Assembly: GCA_902363555.1 (NCBI GenBank)
Contig: CABJAM010000002.1
Coordinates: 496,001-560,000 of the forward strand
DNA length: 64,000 nt
Source of the DNA: Lachnospiraceae bacterium
Lineage (GTDB): Bacteria; Bacillota; Clostridia; Lachnospirales; Lachnospiraceae
Reading direction: 5' to 3'
The position numbers were made by a program, and so were the translations under genes. The notes beneath the pieces are model-generated. The model worked only from the letters and a program-made list of their open reading frames with translations. It made no database searches and was not told the origin of the DNA. Numbering within the stretch: the stretch's first letter is position 1; the number at the start of each line of letters is the position of its first letter. This document shows, piece after piece, positions 53,327 to 62,268 of this stretch.

Positions 53327-54169
53327 ATGGCGGAGAAGTTTGTTAAAAATGTAGTGTACCGGTGCATCGGCAATGATTTCAACGAAGGAGTTATAGCCTG
53401 TGGCTATATGCCCAAGCCCACAGCAGAAAGCAATCAGGAAAACTTTGTTATCGGCTATTACAGCGCCTTTTTGCTGCTTTCCGGTTCCGGCACATATATG
53501 GACAGCGACGGACACACCACCGCCATAGCCGCCGGAGATTTTGTGCAAAGGCGGCCCGGCCGTATCCACACGACCCGTATCCATCCGGACGGCACGTGGC
53601 TGGAATTTTTTGTCTCCTTTGGGAAATCCGTTTATGAGTATATGCAGCGTCTGAACCTGCTTCCTCAGGATGATGTGACACATTCCGGATATGATATCAC
53701 GCGGCACCGGGATTTTGATAGTCTTATATCCCGCCTGCGATCAACCAGGGAGGACGCGCTGGGGATGCTACTGCCCGATATCCAAAAGCTGGCTCTGGAA
53801 ATGGCCCAGCCAGTGCTTGTTCCAACCGAAAAATCCACAGGCGTGTTGATCCAATCGGCCTGCGACGCTCTTTCTTCCGGCTTTTCTGAAAATATATCTC
53901 TGGAGGCTTTAAGCCGGGAGTATCATATGAGCTATGAAAGTTTTCGCAAGCTGTTTAAAAGCATTACCGGAAGCTCGCCGGCCAGGTATCGCTGTGAACA
54001 GCGGATGAAGCACGCACGGCTTTTGCTGAGCTCCGGCATCAGCATCAAAGAAACGGCTGAGATGGTGGGGTATGGGGATATTTATGCGTTTACGAAACAA
54101 TTCACAAAAACGGTGGGGATGCCGCCGGGAAAATATATACGGCAGATTCGGGAAAATGCAACCTCTTAA
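53327..54169 (+). CDS. AraC-family transcriptional regulator
   Basis: 280 residues. Cupin-like sensor domain at about 20-140 (GYYSAFLLLSGSGTYMDSDGHTTAIAAGDFVQRRPGRIHTT) and AraC HTH at about 180-275 (ISLEALSREYHMSYESFRKLFKSITGSSPARYRCEQRM; ISIKETAEMVGYGDIYAFTKQFTKTVGMPPGKY). ATG 53327 has GAGGTGATT upstream. It diverges from lacZ (gap 257 bases), and the arrangement suggests galactoside-dependent control. A hairpin follows its stop codon. Confidence 0.92.
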   Translation: MAEKFVKNVVYRCIGNDFNEGVIACGYMPKPTAESNQENFVIGYYSAFLLLSGSGTYMDSDGHTTAIAAGDFVQRRPGRIHTTRIHPDGTWLEFFVSFGKSVYEYMQRLNLLPQDDVTHSGYDITRHRDFDSLISRLRSTREDALGMLLPDIQKLALEMAQPVLVPTEKSTGVLIQSACDALSSGFSENISLEALSREYHMSYESFRKLFKSITGSSPARYRCEQRMKHARLLLSSGISIKETAEMVGYGDIYAFTKQFTKTVGMPPGKYIRQIRENATS

Positions 54170-54195
54170 AACCTCCGGAATTTCTTCTGGAGGTT
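54169..54195 (+). terminator. Hairpin after the AraC gene
   Basis: AACCTCCGGAA and TTCTGGAGGTT form an 11-base stem with one G-T pair around TTTC, but no T-run follows, so termination may be weak. Confidence 0.5.
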
Positions 54196-54412
54196 GTCAT
54201 AACACATCGACATAAAAAGTATAGACAACGGTTTAGCCCTTGATATATCGCTCCTCACAGGTGTATTATGGTAAACCTACCCGATTGGGCCCGATTGCTG
54301 TCGACTTTTTCCTATTGACGTCGCCCACTTATGGAATTATGATAATTATACAATATCATTCAACTTTCCCGATATATTGTAATATTATTTTCCCAACTAA
54401 TGCATATTAAAA

Positions 54413-54441
54413 GTAACAGTTCAGCCATTCTGAACTGTTAC
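54413..54441. repeat. GTAAC palindrome, perfect type copy
   Basis: GTAACAGTTCAG and CTGAACTGTTAC are perfect 12-base arms around CCATT. This is the best copy in the window. Confidence 0.92.
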
Positions 54442-54481
54442 CATTTGAATGATTATTGCCCATATTGCATTTTATGATGTT

Positions 54482-54651
54482 GGGGTCAAAAGGTCTTTTG
54501 ACCCCTGATACCTACGGATTTCTCCGCACTTCGTGCTCCCGAAATCCTAAAAACATTCGAAATCCGCCCTATTCGGGCTACTTTCTCATGTTTTGCGGGT
54601 CCCAAGGTCATACAATTGCATGCAAACATGCATTGTATGACCTTTTGACCC
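54482..54651. repeat. Multi-hairpin intergenic element of about 170 bp
   Basis: Outer arms GGGTCAAAAGGTC (from 54483) and GACCTTTTGACCC (54639-54651) enclose at least three further stems: GGATTTC/GAAATCC (54516-54522/54541-54547) with GCAC-TTC-GTGC nested in its loop, GCCC-TATTC-GGGC-type (54566-54578), and GGTCATACAAT/ATTGTATGACC (54606-54616/54632-54642). The left arm is itself a palindrome GGTCAAAAGGTCTTTTGACC. No reading frame. It fills the 54170-54722 gap with palindrome copies on both sides. Could be a mobile miniature element or a structured RNA. Confidence 0.75.
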
Positions 54652-54697
54652 TGGTATCATTTTATATAGCGCGCATATAAAATGTCGGATCTGCGGT

Positions 54698-54726
54698 CTT
54701 ACAGTTCACTTTGCCTGAACGGTTAA
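54698..54726. repeat. GTAAC palindrome copy overlapping the TetR stop
   Basis: CTTACAGTTCAC / CTGAACGGTTAAG; the right arm includes the TetR stop codon (54723-54725). Confidence 0.75.
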
Positions 54727-55325
54727 GACTTTTCATCGCCATGCATCGAATCTACCACAACCTTGCTCTGCCGTATAAGATTAGCCACCACGGCAATCTC
54801 CTCAGCCGACAGGTTCTCATCGCTTTCCAGCCAATACCGCATCAGCGACAATGTGGCGCCCACCACATATTCCACGACATATTTGCGCAGATAATCATTG
54901 AGCATCCCATCCTCATCCATCATACGGTTAATGTCTATTTTCAGCCGCTTGCGCAGCTTATACTCAAACGATGGATCTCCGGTAGGTCCGAGAAGTATCC
55001 GCAAATATTCCCGATGCTCGCGGCAGTATTCGAACCACTTAATATTACTATTATAAGGCTCAAGAGCACTTTTTTCCAGAATGTCTCCGGAATACTGCTC
55101 AAAATAGGCGCCAAGGCCTGCCTGCAGCTCCTCCTCAACCGACTCAAGAACACTGTAAACGCTGTCAAAATAAACGTAAAATGTACTTCGTGTCACACCG
55201 GCGTCCGTGGCTACCTGGCGTACCGTAATCTTTTCCAGAGGACTTTTCTTATATAACTTCATAAAAGAATCCTGAAGTTTCCGTCTGGTCCGCTCCTGTT
55301 TCTCCTTATTTGGCCCTGTCTGCAT
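54723..55325 (-). CDS. TetR-family transcriptional regulator
   Basis: 200 residues. N-terminal HTH at about 10-58 (RTRRKLQDSFMKLYKKSPLEKITVRQVATDAGVTRSTFYVYFDS) and a C-terminal helical ligand domain of the TetR_C_7-like kind. ATG 55325 has GGGGGGAG upstream; the longer frame to 55373 has no ribosome site. It diverges from the CocE-deglycosidase genes, and a perfect 13-base palindrome in the gap is a likely operator, so it probably represses those genes until an aromatic or glycoside ligand binds (inference). Confidence 0.92.
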   Translation of the reverse strand: MQTGPNKEKQERTRRKLQDSFMKLYKKSPLEKITVRQVATDAGVTRSTFYVYFDSVYSVLESVEEELQAGLGAYFEQYSGDILEKSALEPYNSNIKWFEYCREHREYLRILLGPTGDPSFEYKLRKRLKIDINRMMDEDGMLNDYLRKYVVEYVVGATLSLMRYWLESDENLSAEEIAVVANLIRQSKVVVDSMHGDEKS

Positions 55326-55425
55326 AAAGCTCCCCCCTGTTTTTTTACCCACAATTTCCCGCTTATCGCTCAAAATATTCTTAAATCAGACACATTTTCT
55401 ATTCTTGTCTAATTCACACAACTGT

Positions 55426-55468
55426 TTCAGATTCTGAACTTTACTATTTGAACAAATTATACTATATT
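55426..55468 (+). promoter_or_regulatory. Candidate TetR operator and promoter of the CocE-deglycosidase operon
   Basis: Perfect palindrome TTCAGA-T-TCTGAA (55426-55438) lies directly before TTTACT (55440-55445), 17-base spacer, TATATT (55463-55468). A second inverted repeat ATCAGACA...TGTCTAAT lies upstream around 55385-55412. Confidence 0.55.
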
Positions 55469-55512
55469 CATAATATGAAATCAATGACTATATCGAAAGG
55501 AGGCGTTCTTTT

Positions 55513-57303
55513 TTGGCTAGAAATCTTATTATCAAAACCAAAATGAAAAAGTTCGGCGACGAAGAAATCGAATGCATCTACACTAAGATGCGTGAGCCGG
55601 TCACCATGGAAGAGCTTGAGAAAATTCCTGTGGAAGAGCGGGAAAATTACGACTATCTGCCGCCGCTGAACCCGCGTACATATATTCCCGAGGACGGAAT
55701 TTTGTGCGAACAGGATGTTCCGGTAAAAATGCGTGACGGCGTTACCATTTATGTGGACCTCTATCGTCCGATCACCGAGGAAAAGGTGCCTGTCATCATT
55801 TCCTGGAGTTTTTACGGAAAACGTCCATTTGAAGGACAAAGTGAGTGGAAGGTGATGGGTGTACCGCCCGGAACGATTTCCAATATGTCTAAATTTGAAT
55901 CCCCCGACCCAGGCTTCTGGTGCCGCCAGGGCTACGCCGTAGCCAATGTGGACCCCAGAGGTATCGGTCATTCCGAAGGTGACTTTGAACAGTTCGGTAC
56001 ACAGGATGGCCGCGATGGCTATGACTTTATCGAGTGGGTGACCGCTCAGCACTGGTGCAACGGAAAAGCCGGTCTTTCCGGAAATTCCTGTGTAGCCATG
56101 ACCCAGTGGCGTATCGCCGCTCAGCAGCCGCCACATCTGGCAGCTATTGCCCCATGGGAAGGTACATCGGACTTGATCCGTGAATCTCTGGGTGAGGGCG
56201 GCATTCCTGCTACCAGCTTTGTAAATCTGGTGCTCCAGGAGGCTGTTGGCCCCAACTACATTGACAACACATCGCTGATGTATCAAAAATATCCCTGTAT
56301 GAACGGCTACTGGGCGGATAAGATTCCGGATTTCTCTAAAATAAGAATCCCGGTATATGCTACCTCCTGCTGGAATCATTTCCACCTGCGTGGATCGATG
56401 ACAGCCTTCCGTAAAATCCGGACAACAAAGAAGTGGATGCGCTGCCACAGAGATTTTGAATGGCCGGATGCTTACAACCCAAAGAATCTTCAGGATTTGA
56501 AGCTGTTCTTCGACCGCTATCTGAAGGATGTCCGCAACGGCTGGGAGCTGACACCCCGCTACCGCATCGAGGTTCAGGACGCTTATGAATTTTGCGCTCA
56601 GACCGACCGTCCTGAAAATGAATTTCCGTTAAAGCGGACCCAGTACCGCAAGCTCTACTTAAATGCCGCCAATACCTGCGATTTGAAACCGGCGGATAAG
56701 GATATGGGCGAATCAGCCAATGCAGCACTGGAAAATAACCAGCCTGAAAATGAAGCCAGCATTTCCTATGACAGTGAAAAAGGCCTTGTAAACTTCGACT
56801 ATACCTTTGATGAGGATACGGAAATCACCGGTTTCTTAAAGATGCGCTTATGGGTAGAAGCTGACGGCCACGACGATATGGATATGTTTGTCAATGTTCA
56901 GAAACTGAGCACTAAGGGCGAATGGCTGCCGATGACCATATTCGGCGAACCGCATCCGGGCGCCTGGGGAAAAATGCGTGCTTCCCGCAGAAAGCAGGAT
57001 GAATCCCAGGCGAAAGACTGGCTGCCGGTAATGTCCTACTCTGACATTGAAAAGCTCGCCCCCGGAGAAATCGTTCCGGTGGATATCGAGATCTGGCCAA
57101 CCAGCCGTATCTGGCATAAAGGCCAGCAGCTTCGCGTTCAGATTTCCGGACGCTATATCCGTGAAAACTGGTTTGAACCGCTGATCTGGGATACAGACAA
57201 TCATGGCCGCCATATTATCCATACTGGCGGAAAGTATGATTCCTATTTACAGATACCTGTTATTCCTCCAAGATTCCAGGACGGGGATTGTATTTACAGA
57301 TAA
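55513..57303 (+). CDS. CocE/NonD-family alpha/beta hydrolase
   Basis: 596 residues. X-Pro dipeptidyl-peptidase S15-like hydrolase: core with VPVIISWSFYGKRP, VANVDPRGIGHSEG and the nucleophile S192 in GNSCVAMTQW; a C-terminal jelly-roll (XPP/PepX C) from about 375 (FLKMRLWVEADGHDDMDMFVNVQKL; QLRVQISGRYIRENW). Family members hydrolyse esters or amides, such as acyl groups. UUG 55513 is the start, with AAGGAGG upstream. It lies in the same direction as the deglycosidase subunit genes at 57494 but a strong terminator (57316) separates them. It could de-acylate glycoside conjugates before cleavage (inference). Confidence 0.88.
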   Translation: MARNLIIKTKMKKFGDEEIECIYTKMREPVTMEELEKIPVEERENYDYLPPLNPRTYIPEDGILCEQDVPVKMRDGVTIYVDLYRPITEEKVPVIISWSFYGKRPFEGQSEWKVMGVPPGTISNMSKFESPDPGFWCRQGYAVANVDPRGIGHSEGDFEQFGTQDGRDGYDFIEWVTAQHWCNGKAGLSGNSCVAMTQWRIAAQQPPHLAAIAPWEGTSDLIRESLGEGGIPATSFVNLVLQEAVGPNYIDNTSLMYQKYPCMNGYWADKIPDFSKIRIPVYATSCWNHFHLRGSMTAFRKIRTTKKWMRCHRDFEWPDAYNPKNLQDLKLFFDRYLKDVRNGWELTPRYRIEVQDAYEFCAQTDRPENEFPLKRTQYRKLYLNAANTCDLKPADKDMGESANAALENNQPENEASISYDSEKGLVNFDYTFDEDTEITGFLKMRLWVEADGHDDMDMFVNVQKLSTKGEWLPMTIFGEPHPGAWGKMRASRRKQDESQAKDWLPVMSYSDIEKLAPGEIVPVDIEIWPTSRIWHKGQQLRVQISGRYIRENWFEPLIWDTDNHGRHIIHTGGKYDSYLQIPVIPPRFQDGDCIYR

Positions 57304-57315
57304 TCAACATAAAAG

Positions 57316-57356
57316 ACCGGGGAATTGGATTTTTGTATCCAATTCCCCGGTTTTTT
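57316..57356 (+). terminator. Strong intrinsic terminator after the CocE gene
   Basis: ACCGGGGAATTGGAT (57316-57330) pairs perfectly with ATCCAATTCCCCGGT (57337-57351), followed by six Ts. Confidence 0.95.
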
Positions 57357-57493
57357 ATGCATTTATATCAGTAAAAGCAATGTTTTATTTTCACATTATG
57401 AAAGCAGTTTTTCATCCCCCTTATGTTATAATTATAAACGAATGAACAACATCACTCAACAGCTATTTTCTAAATTAAAGGGGGTATTACCAC

Positions 57494-57922
57494 ATGTCAA
57501 CCAAGTACATGAAATTGACTTATAAGCCCTTACGCCATCCGGACATACGTCCGATTCGCGAAGGCAGCCGTTCCATCGGCTATGAATTTCCGCTTTATCT
57601 GAATTATTACCGGGGCATCCATCTGTCCTGCATCAATGAATTTGAAATCAAGGTCGACGGCCAGACCATCTCGCCGCTGTGCCAACTGGGCGACAAGCTT
57701 TTCAAGCCGGAAGAATTTAAAGATATGTATAAGGAATGGTGGGGCGTGCGCACGCCTATGATGATCAAGGTCTATAATAATGAAGGTATTTGCGCGGGTG
57801 AGCATGACGTCTCCGTCCACTGTATATGTAAATGTGCCTATATGAAATTTGCACCGGGTGTCTATGCCCAGTTTGACAGCTCCGACGCCCGTACCATGAC
57901 TGTAAAGGAGGACTACACATGA
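57494..57922 (+). CDS. C-glycoside deglycosidase beta subunit (DgpB/DfgB-like, DUF6379)
   Basis: 142 residues. Small beta-rich protein with GYEFPLYLNYYRGIHLSCINEFEIKVDGQ, the layout of the beta subunit of C-glycoside deglycosidases (DUF6379). In those enzymes it forms a complex with a TIM-barrel subunit that splits the C-C bond between an oxidised sugar and an aromatic ring. ATG 57494 has AAAGGGGGT upstream. Its stop overlaps the alpha subunit start (ATGA), so the two are translated together, as expected for a fixed complex. The gene is just after the CocE terminator and may have its own promoter near 57420-57460 (TATAATTATAAA). Confidence 0.82.
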   Translation: MSTKYMKLTYKPLRHPDIRPIREGSRSIGYEFPLYLNYYRGIHLSCINEFEIKVDGQTISPLCQLGDKLFKPEEFKDMYKEWWGVRTPMMIKVYNNEGICAGEHDVSVHCICKCAYMKFAPGVYAQFDSSDARTMTVKEDYT

Positions 57923-58899
57923 GCCATAATATAAAAAAAGCCGTTTCCCTGTACTCTTATAGCGAGCAGTGGATCAGCCAGGAAAATTTTACATACGAGG
58001 ACATGTTCCGGCACCTTCACGGTCTGGGCGTACATACACTGGAAATTGTCGGCTCCCAGTCCTTTTCCCAGTATCCGGTCATCCCGGAAAATGAGGTTCA
58101 GGAACTTCTGGCCCTGTGTAAAAAATATGACATGGAATTTTACTGCTATGACGGCTACACAGACCACGGTAAAATCTGGAACCATGATTTAACGGAAGAA
58201 GAAATCCTCCAGGAAATGACCTACGATATCATGTCCGCAAAACGTCTGGGCTGCAAGCTGATGAAATCCAGCATCCCCGCGCCATTCCTTCACAGAGTCC
58301 TGCCCATTGCTGAAATGTTTGATATCAAGCTTTGTGTCGAGCTTCATGCACCGGAATACCCTGGCAACGATCATTGCCAGGAATATGCCCGCACGATCAA
58401 AGAACTGAACACAGACCGCATCGGTCTTTGCCCGGATTTCGGGATGTTTATTCTCAAGCCCAATGAAATCATGCTTGATCAGTACCGCCAGTCCGGCGTG
58501 CCCGATGAAATCCTTGATTATATCGTAGCAAACCGGTTCAACGGTTATACCGAGGAAACCATGTGGGAGAAGGTGCAGAGCATGGGCGGCGATGACAATG
58601 CCCATCTGGCTGTCAGCGAGATGTTCGGCTTTTTAAGCTGGTCCAGATCCGCCGACTTTGAAGGCTTAAAGAGCATCCTCCCCTACTGCATCTATTTCCA
58701 TGGAAAATTCTATCATATCGGCGACGACTGTGTAGAAACGACCATTCCCTATGAGGAACTGCTCACGATGATCGCTCAGTCCGGCTACAATGGATATATC
58801 GCTACAGAATACGAGGGCCATACCTTCTGCCTCAATGACGCATTAGAGCAGATTGAACGGCATCTCCAGATGGAAGATCGTATTCTGGCCGCCTTATAA
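57919..58899 (+). CDS. C-glycoside deglycosidase alpha subunit (DgpC/DfgA-like TIM barrel)
   Basis: 326 residues. AP-endonuclease-2/xylose-isomerase-like TIM barrel. Metal ligands fit E141 (CVELHAPEY, with H143 beside it), D173 (LCPDFG), H261 (YFHGKFYHIG) and E297 (IATEYEGH), the E-D-H-E set that holds Mn in C-deglycosidases and related epimerases. Together with the beta subunit at 57494 (ATGA overlap) this is the two-subunit enzyme known from gut bacteria that cleave puerarin-type compounds after C3 oxidation of the sugar. The usual oxidase partner (Gfo/Idh/MocA or FAD type) is not seen. Generic sugar isomerase is the alternative, but the paired beta subunit argues for deglycosidase. Confidence 0.85.
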   Translation: MSHNIKKAVSLYSYSEQWISQENFTYEDMFRHLHGLGVHTLEIVGSQSFSQYPVIPENEVQELLALCKKYDMEFYCYDGYTDHGKIWNHDLTEEEILQEMTYDIMSAKRLGCKLMKSSIPAPFLHRVLPIAEMFDIKLCVELHAPEYPGNDHCQEYARTIKELNTDRIGLCPDFGMFILKPNEIMLDQYRQSGVPDEILDYIVANRFNGYTEETMWEKVQSMGGDDNAHLAVSEMFGFLSWSRSADFEGLKSILPYCIYFHGKFYHIGDDCVETTIPYEELLTMIAQSGYNGYIATEYEGHTFCLNDALEQIERHLQMEDRILAAL

Positions 58900-58934
58900 G
58901 CCAAATTTTCTATACCCTATTTGAGATCAAAAAT

Positions 58935-59086
58935 GGTTACAGTTTACGGGTACTTTACGAACAGCAAATCTGTTCCCATTCCCTGTAAACTGTAACCATA
59001 GTTATTAAGTCTGTCAGTGGTAGCCTTTCTTTTCCAAAAACGGTTACCATTGGTTGCGCACTCAACCCGTCACTATTCACTGACAG
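58935..59086. repeat. Nested inverted repeats between convergent operons
   Basis: GGTTACAGTTTACGGG (58935-58950) pairs with CCCTGTAAACTGTAACC (58981-58997), with GAACAG-CAAAT-CTGTTC (58959-58975) nested in the loop. A second pair CTGTCAGTG / CACTGACAG spans 59011-59019 and 59078-59086, followed by GTAAACAGTAACC, which repeats the first right arm. No T-run. It separates the deglycosidase genes from the convergent importer genes. Confidence 0.8.
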
Positions 59087-59102
59087 CCAGTAAACAGTAA
59101 CC

Positions 59103-59933
59103 TCAACCTTTCACCGCGCCAACCATCATACCCTTTATAAGATTTTTCTGGAACACAAGATAAATAATAATTACCGGCAGCGCGATCATATTGGACGCCG
59201 CCGCGATCAGCGGTATATTCTGCGTATGCTTCCCGCGGAAGAAATCCAGGCCCAGAGGCAGTGTCCGCAGGGATTCGCTGCGCACCATGATATTGGGCAG
59301 CATGAACGCATTCCATGACCACATGAAAATGAAAATAAGTAATGAGATCAGCGCCGGCTTGATGATCGGGGCAACGATCCGCCACAGTGTCTGCCATTCA
59401 TTGGCCCCATCAATACGTGCCGACTCGATGAGCGACCCGGGAATATCCTGGATGAACCCGCTGAGCAGGAAAATACCAAATGGGATATTCATAGCCACCG
59501 TGGGCAGGATCACGGCCCAGTGGGAATTCATCAGATGCATGGACTGCATATCATAGTACAGCGGTATAATGATAATTTCCAGCGGTATGACCAGCCCGGC
59601 CAGGATAAATGTCTGGAATATCTTTTTTCCCCGAAACCGCAGGTTTGCCAGCGCGTAGGCACCCAGCAGTGAGAAAAGCAGCGTGCCGATAACTGAGAAA
59701 AAGGATATAAATACACTGTTAAACAGGTATTTGGAAAGCCGGCCCACCCGCCAGGCCTCGGCGTAATTTTCCCAGTGGAACGTGGTGATATTGCCGAAAA
59801 GCCCGGACTGTATGATCTCTTTTGTCGTCCGCAGGGATGTAATCAAAATCAGTGCACAGGGCACTAATGTGCACAGGCAGCAAAAGCCCAAAATCAAATA
59901 CACGATACGTAAGTTTCTTTTCTTATGCTTCAT
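59103..59933 (-). CDS. Sugar ABC transporter permease (MalG/CUT1 type)
   Basis: 276 residues, six membrane segments. EAA loop ESARIDGANEWQTLWRIVAPIIKP and C-terminal LIKGMMVGAVKG. It overlaps the upstream permease gene by four bases. AAAGGGG lies upstream of the ATG at 59933. Last gene of the importer operon, it converges on the deglycosidase genes. Confidence 0.94.
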   Translation of the reverse strand: MKHKKRNLRIVYLILGFCCLCTLVPCALILITSLRTTKEIIQSGLFGNITTFHWENYAEAWRVGRLSKYLFNSVFISFFSVIGTLLFSLLGAYALANLRFRGKKIFQTFILAGLVIPLEIIIIPLYYDMQSMHLMNSHWAVILPTVAMNIPFGIFLLSGFIQDIPGSLIESARIDGANEWQTLWRIVAPIIKPALISLLIFIFMWSWNAFMLPNIMVRSESLRTLPLGLDFFRGKHTQNIPLIAAASNMIALPVIIIYLVFQKNLIKGMMVGAVKG

Positions 59934-60826
59934 GCCCTGTCACCCCTTTCGCGGACTCTTAAGAATACTCTGGAAATAATCAGTATAAATATGGTCATTA
60001 TGACAGCGATTGTAGCGCCATAGCCGGTCCGGTTCTTAACAAATGCCTGGTCATATAAATAGTACGACATGACGTAGGAGGAATACCCCGGACCACCCTT
60101 GGTCATCTGATAAACGATGTCAAACACCTTGAATGAATCAATCAGCGCAAATAACAACAGTGTTGTCATGGTGGAGCGGACCCCCGGAACCGTGATATGC
60201 ATAAATCTCCGAAAAACACCGCAGCCATCCATAGTGGCAGCTTCATATAAATCGGTGTCAATACCCTGTATGGCGGCGGAAAATACAACCGTATTAAATC
60301 CATAAGCCATCCATACAGCCATCACCAAAAGGCAGATCATTACCGTCTGGGTATTCCCCAGCCACGGCAGAGCCCATTTTTCAAGACCGATCTTTCTCAG
60401 TACTTCATTGAGAGGCCCCATGGCCGAGTTGTAGATCCAGGACCATATGACTGCGGCGATCACGCTGGAAAACACCTGAGGCAGAAAAAGAATCAGTTGA
60501 AAGATTTTCCCATGGCGGATACCGGAATTGACAAGCAGCGATGCCTGGATAAGCCCGATGATAATGGGCAGTGTACACATGACCACCATCCAGAGCAGAT
60601 TGTTTTTGATTGCCATTCTTACAAGTTCATCCTGAAAAAATTCTTTATAGTTCTCCAGCCCGATAAAATTTATTGCGCCAATACCTTCCCAATTCGTAAA
60701 GCTTAAATACACGGTCTGAATCAATGGCCAGCATACGAAGATGCCAAAAAGAATGATTGTCGGCAAAATAAAAATGTAAGCGACAGAATTGTACCTTTTC
60801 CTTGTTGATTTCCCCTTTGATTTCAA
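59930..60826 (-). CDS. Sugar ABC transporter permease (MalF/CUT1 type)
   Basis: 298 residues from UUG 60826 (or 301 from GTG 60835). Six membrane segments; EAA loop EAATMDGCGVFRRFMHITVPGVRS. I prefer UUG because AAGGGTGG is five bases upstream of it, while it overlaps the GTG. Partner of the permease at 59103 and lipoprotein at 60852. No ATPase gene in the operon, so a shared MsiK-type ATPase is expected. Confidence 0.9.
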   Translation of the reverse strand: MKSKGKSTRKRYNSVAYIFILPTIILFGIFVCWPLIQTVYLSFTNWEGIGAINFIGLENYKEFFQDELVRMAIKNNLLWMVVMCTLPIIIGLIQASLLVNSGIRHGKIFQLILFLPQVFSSVIAAVIWSWIYNSAMGPLNEVLRKIGLEKWALPWLGNTQTVMICLLVMAVWMAYGFNTVVFSAAIQGIDTDLYEAATMDGCGVFRRFMHITVPGVRSTMTTLLLFALIDSFKVFDIVYQMTKGGPGYSSYVMSYYLYDQAFVKNRTGYGATIAVIMTIFILIISRVFLRVRERGDRA

Positions 60827-60851
60827 TATTGCCACCCTTTTCTTACGTTAT

Positions 60852-62225
60852 TTATTTATTCTGCCATTCGGCATCCAGGGCATCCCACAGCGTCTCCGGA
60901 GTATTTGCCCCCTGGGTCAATAGCTGCATGTTCTTAGTAAGAAGATCCAAAAAGCCCGGTTTTACATTATCCAGATAGAAGCCCAGCTTTGTATCTGCGG
61001 ATGCGGCCGCAACCTCTTTATGAAGCTCGGTTGCTTCCACGCCTGACATATCGGCTTTCACTGCCGGTGTATATCCCTTTTCATACCATTTGGCCAGATA
61101 TTCCGGCTGATAGAAAACATCAATAAAATCAAGAGCACAGGCCTTTTTATTGGCATCCAGATTGACATTGAGCGCCCATGCGCCATCCACGGCATTGACA
61201 ACATAAGGTGTTCCGGCTTCAAAGCCCGGGAATACAAATGCACCTACGTTTATACCGGACATTTCAAACTGGCTCAGGCTCCAGTCGCCATCCAGCGTCA
61301 GAGCAGTTTTTCCCTGGCTGAATAATGGCAGGACATCATCACCCTTAACACCCTCGAAATCTGCACGGTACCAGCCGTTATCATACCATTTTTTAATCCG
61401 TGTAAAGGCATCGATAAATGCATTCTTTACAGCATCGGAGCTGTTGACCTGATAATACCAGTCGTCAATATCTTCCTTTGGTGCGCTATTAAGAATCATA
61501 CTCTCTGCTGCCCATACCATCTGAAAATAGTTATCGCCGCCGCACTCCGTGGGTATATAACCGGCATCCTTGGCTTTCTGCAAAATAGTTTCAAGCTCAT
61601 CCACTGTTTTAGGTACTTCCACGCCAAGCTCTGCAAAAATATCCTTATTGTAGTAAACCGTGATTGGAGCCATCAAAAACGGAACACTGTAATACTGACC
61701 AGGAGTACGCAGGTTGTTAAATTCTACGGCACCCTCAGTGGCCTCATCCAGCCAACCTCTGGCGATCACATCATCGGTAATGTCCATCAGGTAATTATTT
61801 TTCTGTAAGGTCTGCTGGTTCAGGTCATCCAGATAAGCCATATCGTAACCGGCGCCGGAGCCAAATTCCAGCTTCAGCTTCTGAGCATAATCGGATGTAC
61901 ATTCATTAACCACAGTCACATTGGGCCACTTTTCATTTAAAATGGCAATAGCTTCGTCCAGAAGCTCCGTACGGTCCTCACCGGTCAGCGAGCCTGTAAA
62001 GCGCAGCTCAAATTTCGCATTATAATCAATGGCTTCCTGATCCTCTGCCGCTGTACCCGGGGCCGTCGTTTCATCGCCGGCGGCCGGTGTCTCATCCGAC
62101 TTGGCCGGTGTTTCATTGCTCTTTGTCTGAGGGGCTTTTGTTTCACCTGTGGAACCTCCAAGACATCCGGTCAGTGTTCCCACAGCCATACATAAAATGA
62201 GTAAAATACTGATTGCCTTTTTCAT
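60852..62225 (-). CDS. Sugar-binding lipoprotein (CUT1 family)
   Basis: 457 residues. Lipobox LTGC with C21 as lipidated residue, then a Thr/Glu/Pro-rich tether of about 45 residues with repeated (S/A)DET. Family 1 solute-binding fold (FELRFTGSLTGEDRTELLDEAIAILNEKWP; YYNKDIFAELGVEVPKTVDEL; FSQGKTALTLDGDWSLSQFE). AAAGGAGAAGG precedes the ATG. Located between the permeases and GH4 on the minus strand, it probably delivers the GH4 substrate. Confidence 0.94.
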   Translation of the reverse strand: MKKAISILLILCMAVGTLTGCLGGSTGETKAPQTKSNETPAKSDETPAAGDETTAPGTAAEDQEAIDYNAKFELRFTGSLTGEDRTELLDEAIAILNEKWPNVTVVNECTSDYAQKLKLEFGSGAGYDMAYLDDLNQQTLQKNNYLMDITDDVIARGWLDEATEGAVEFNNLRTPGQYYSVPFLMAPITVYYNKDIFAELGVEVPKTVDELETILQKAKDAGYIPTECGGDNYFQMVWAAESMILNSAPKEDIDDWYYQVNSSDAVKNAFIDAFTRIKKWYDNGWYRADFEGVKGDDVLPLFSQGKTALTLDGDWSLSQFEMSGINVGAFVFPGFEAGTPYVVNAVDGAWALNVNLDANKKACALDFIDVFYQPEYLAKWYEKGYTPAVKADMSGVEATELHKEVAAASADTKLGFYLDNVKPGFLDLLTKNMQLLTQGANTPETLWDALDAEWQNK

Positions 62226-62268
62226 AAATATCCTTCTCCTTTACACCATACGTTTGCGTTTTCATATG

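Noticed and set aside
59103..62225. A missing ATPase gene taken as a sign of a broken importer
   Set aside because: CUT1 and LplABC importers of Gram-positive bacteria commonly share one ATPase encoded elsewhere, so its absence is normal.
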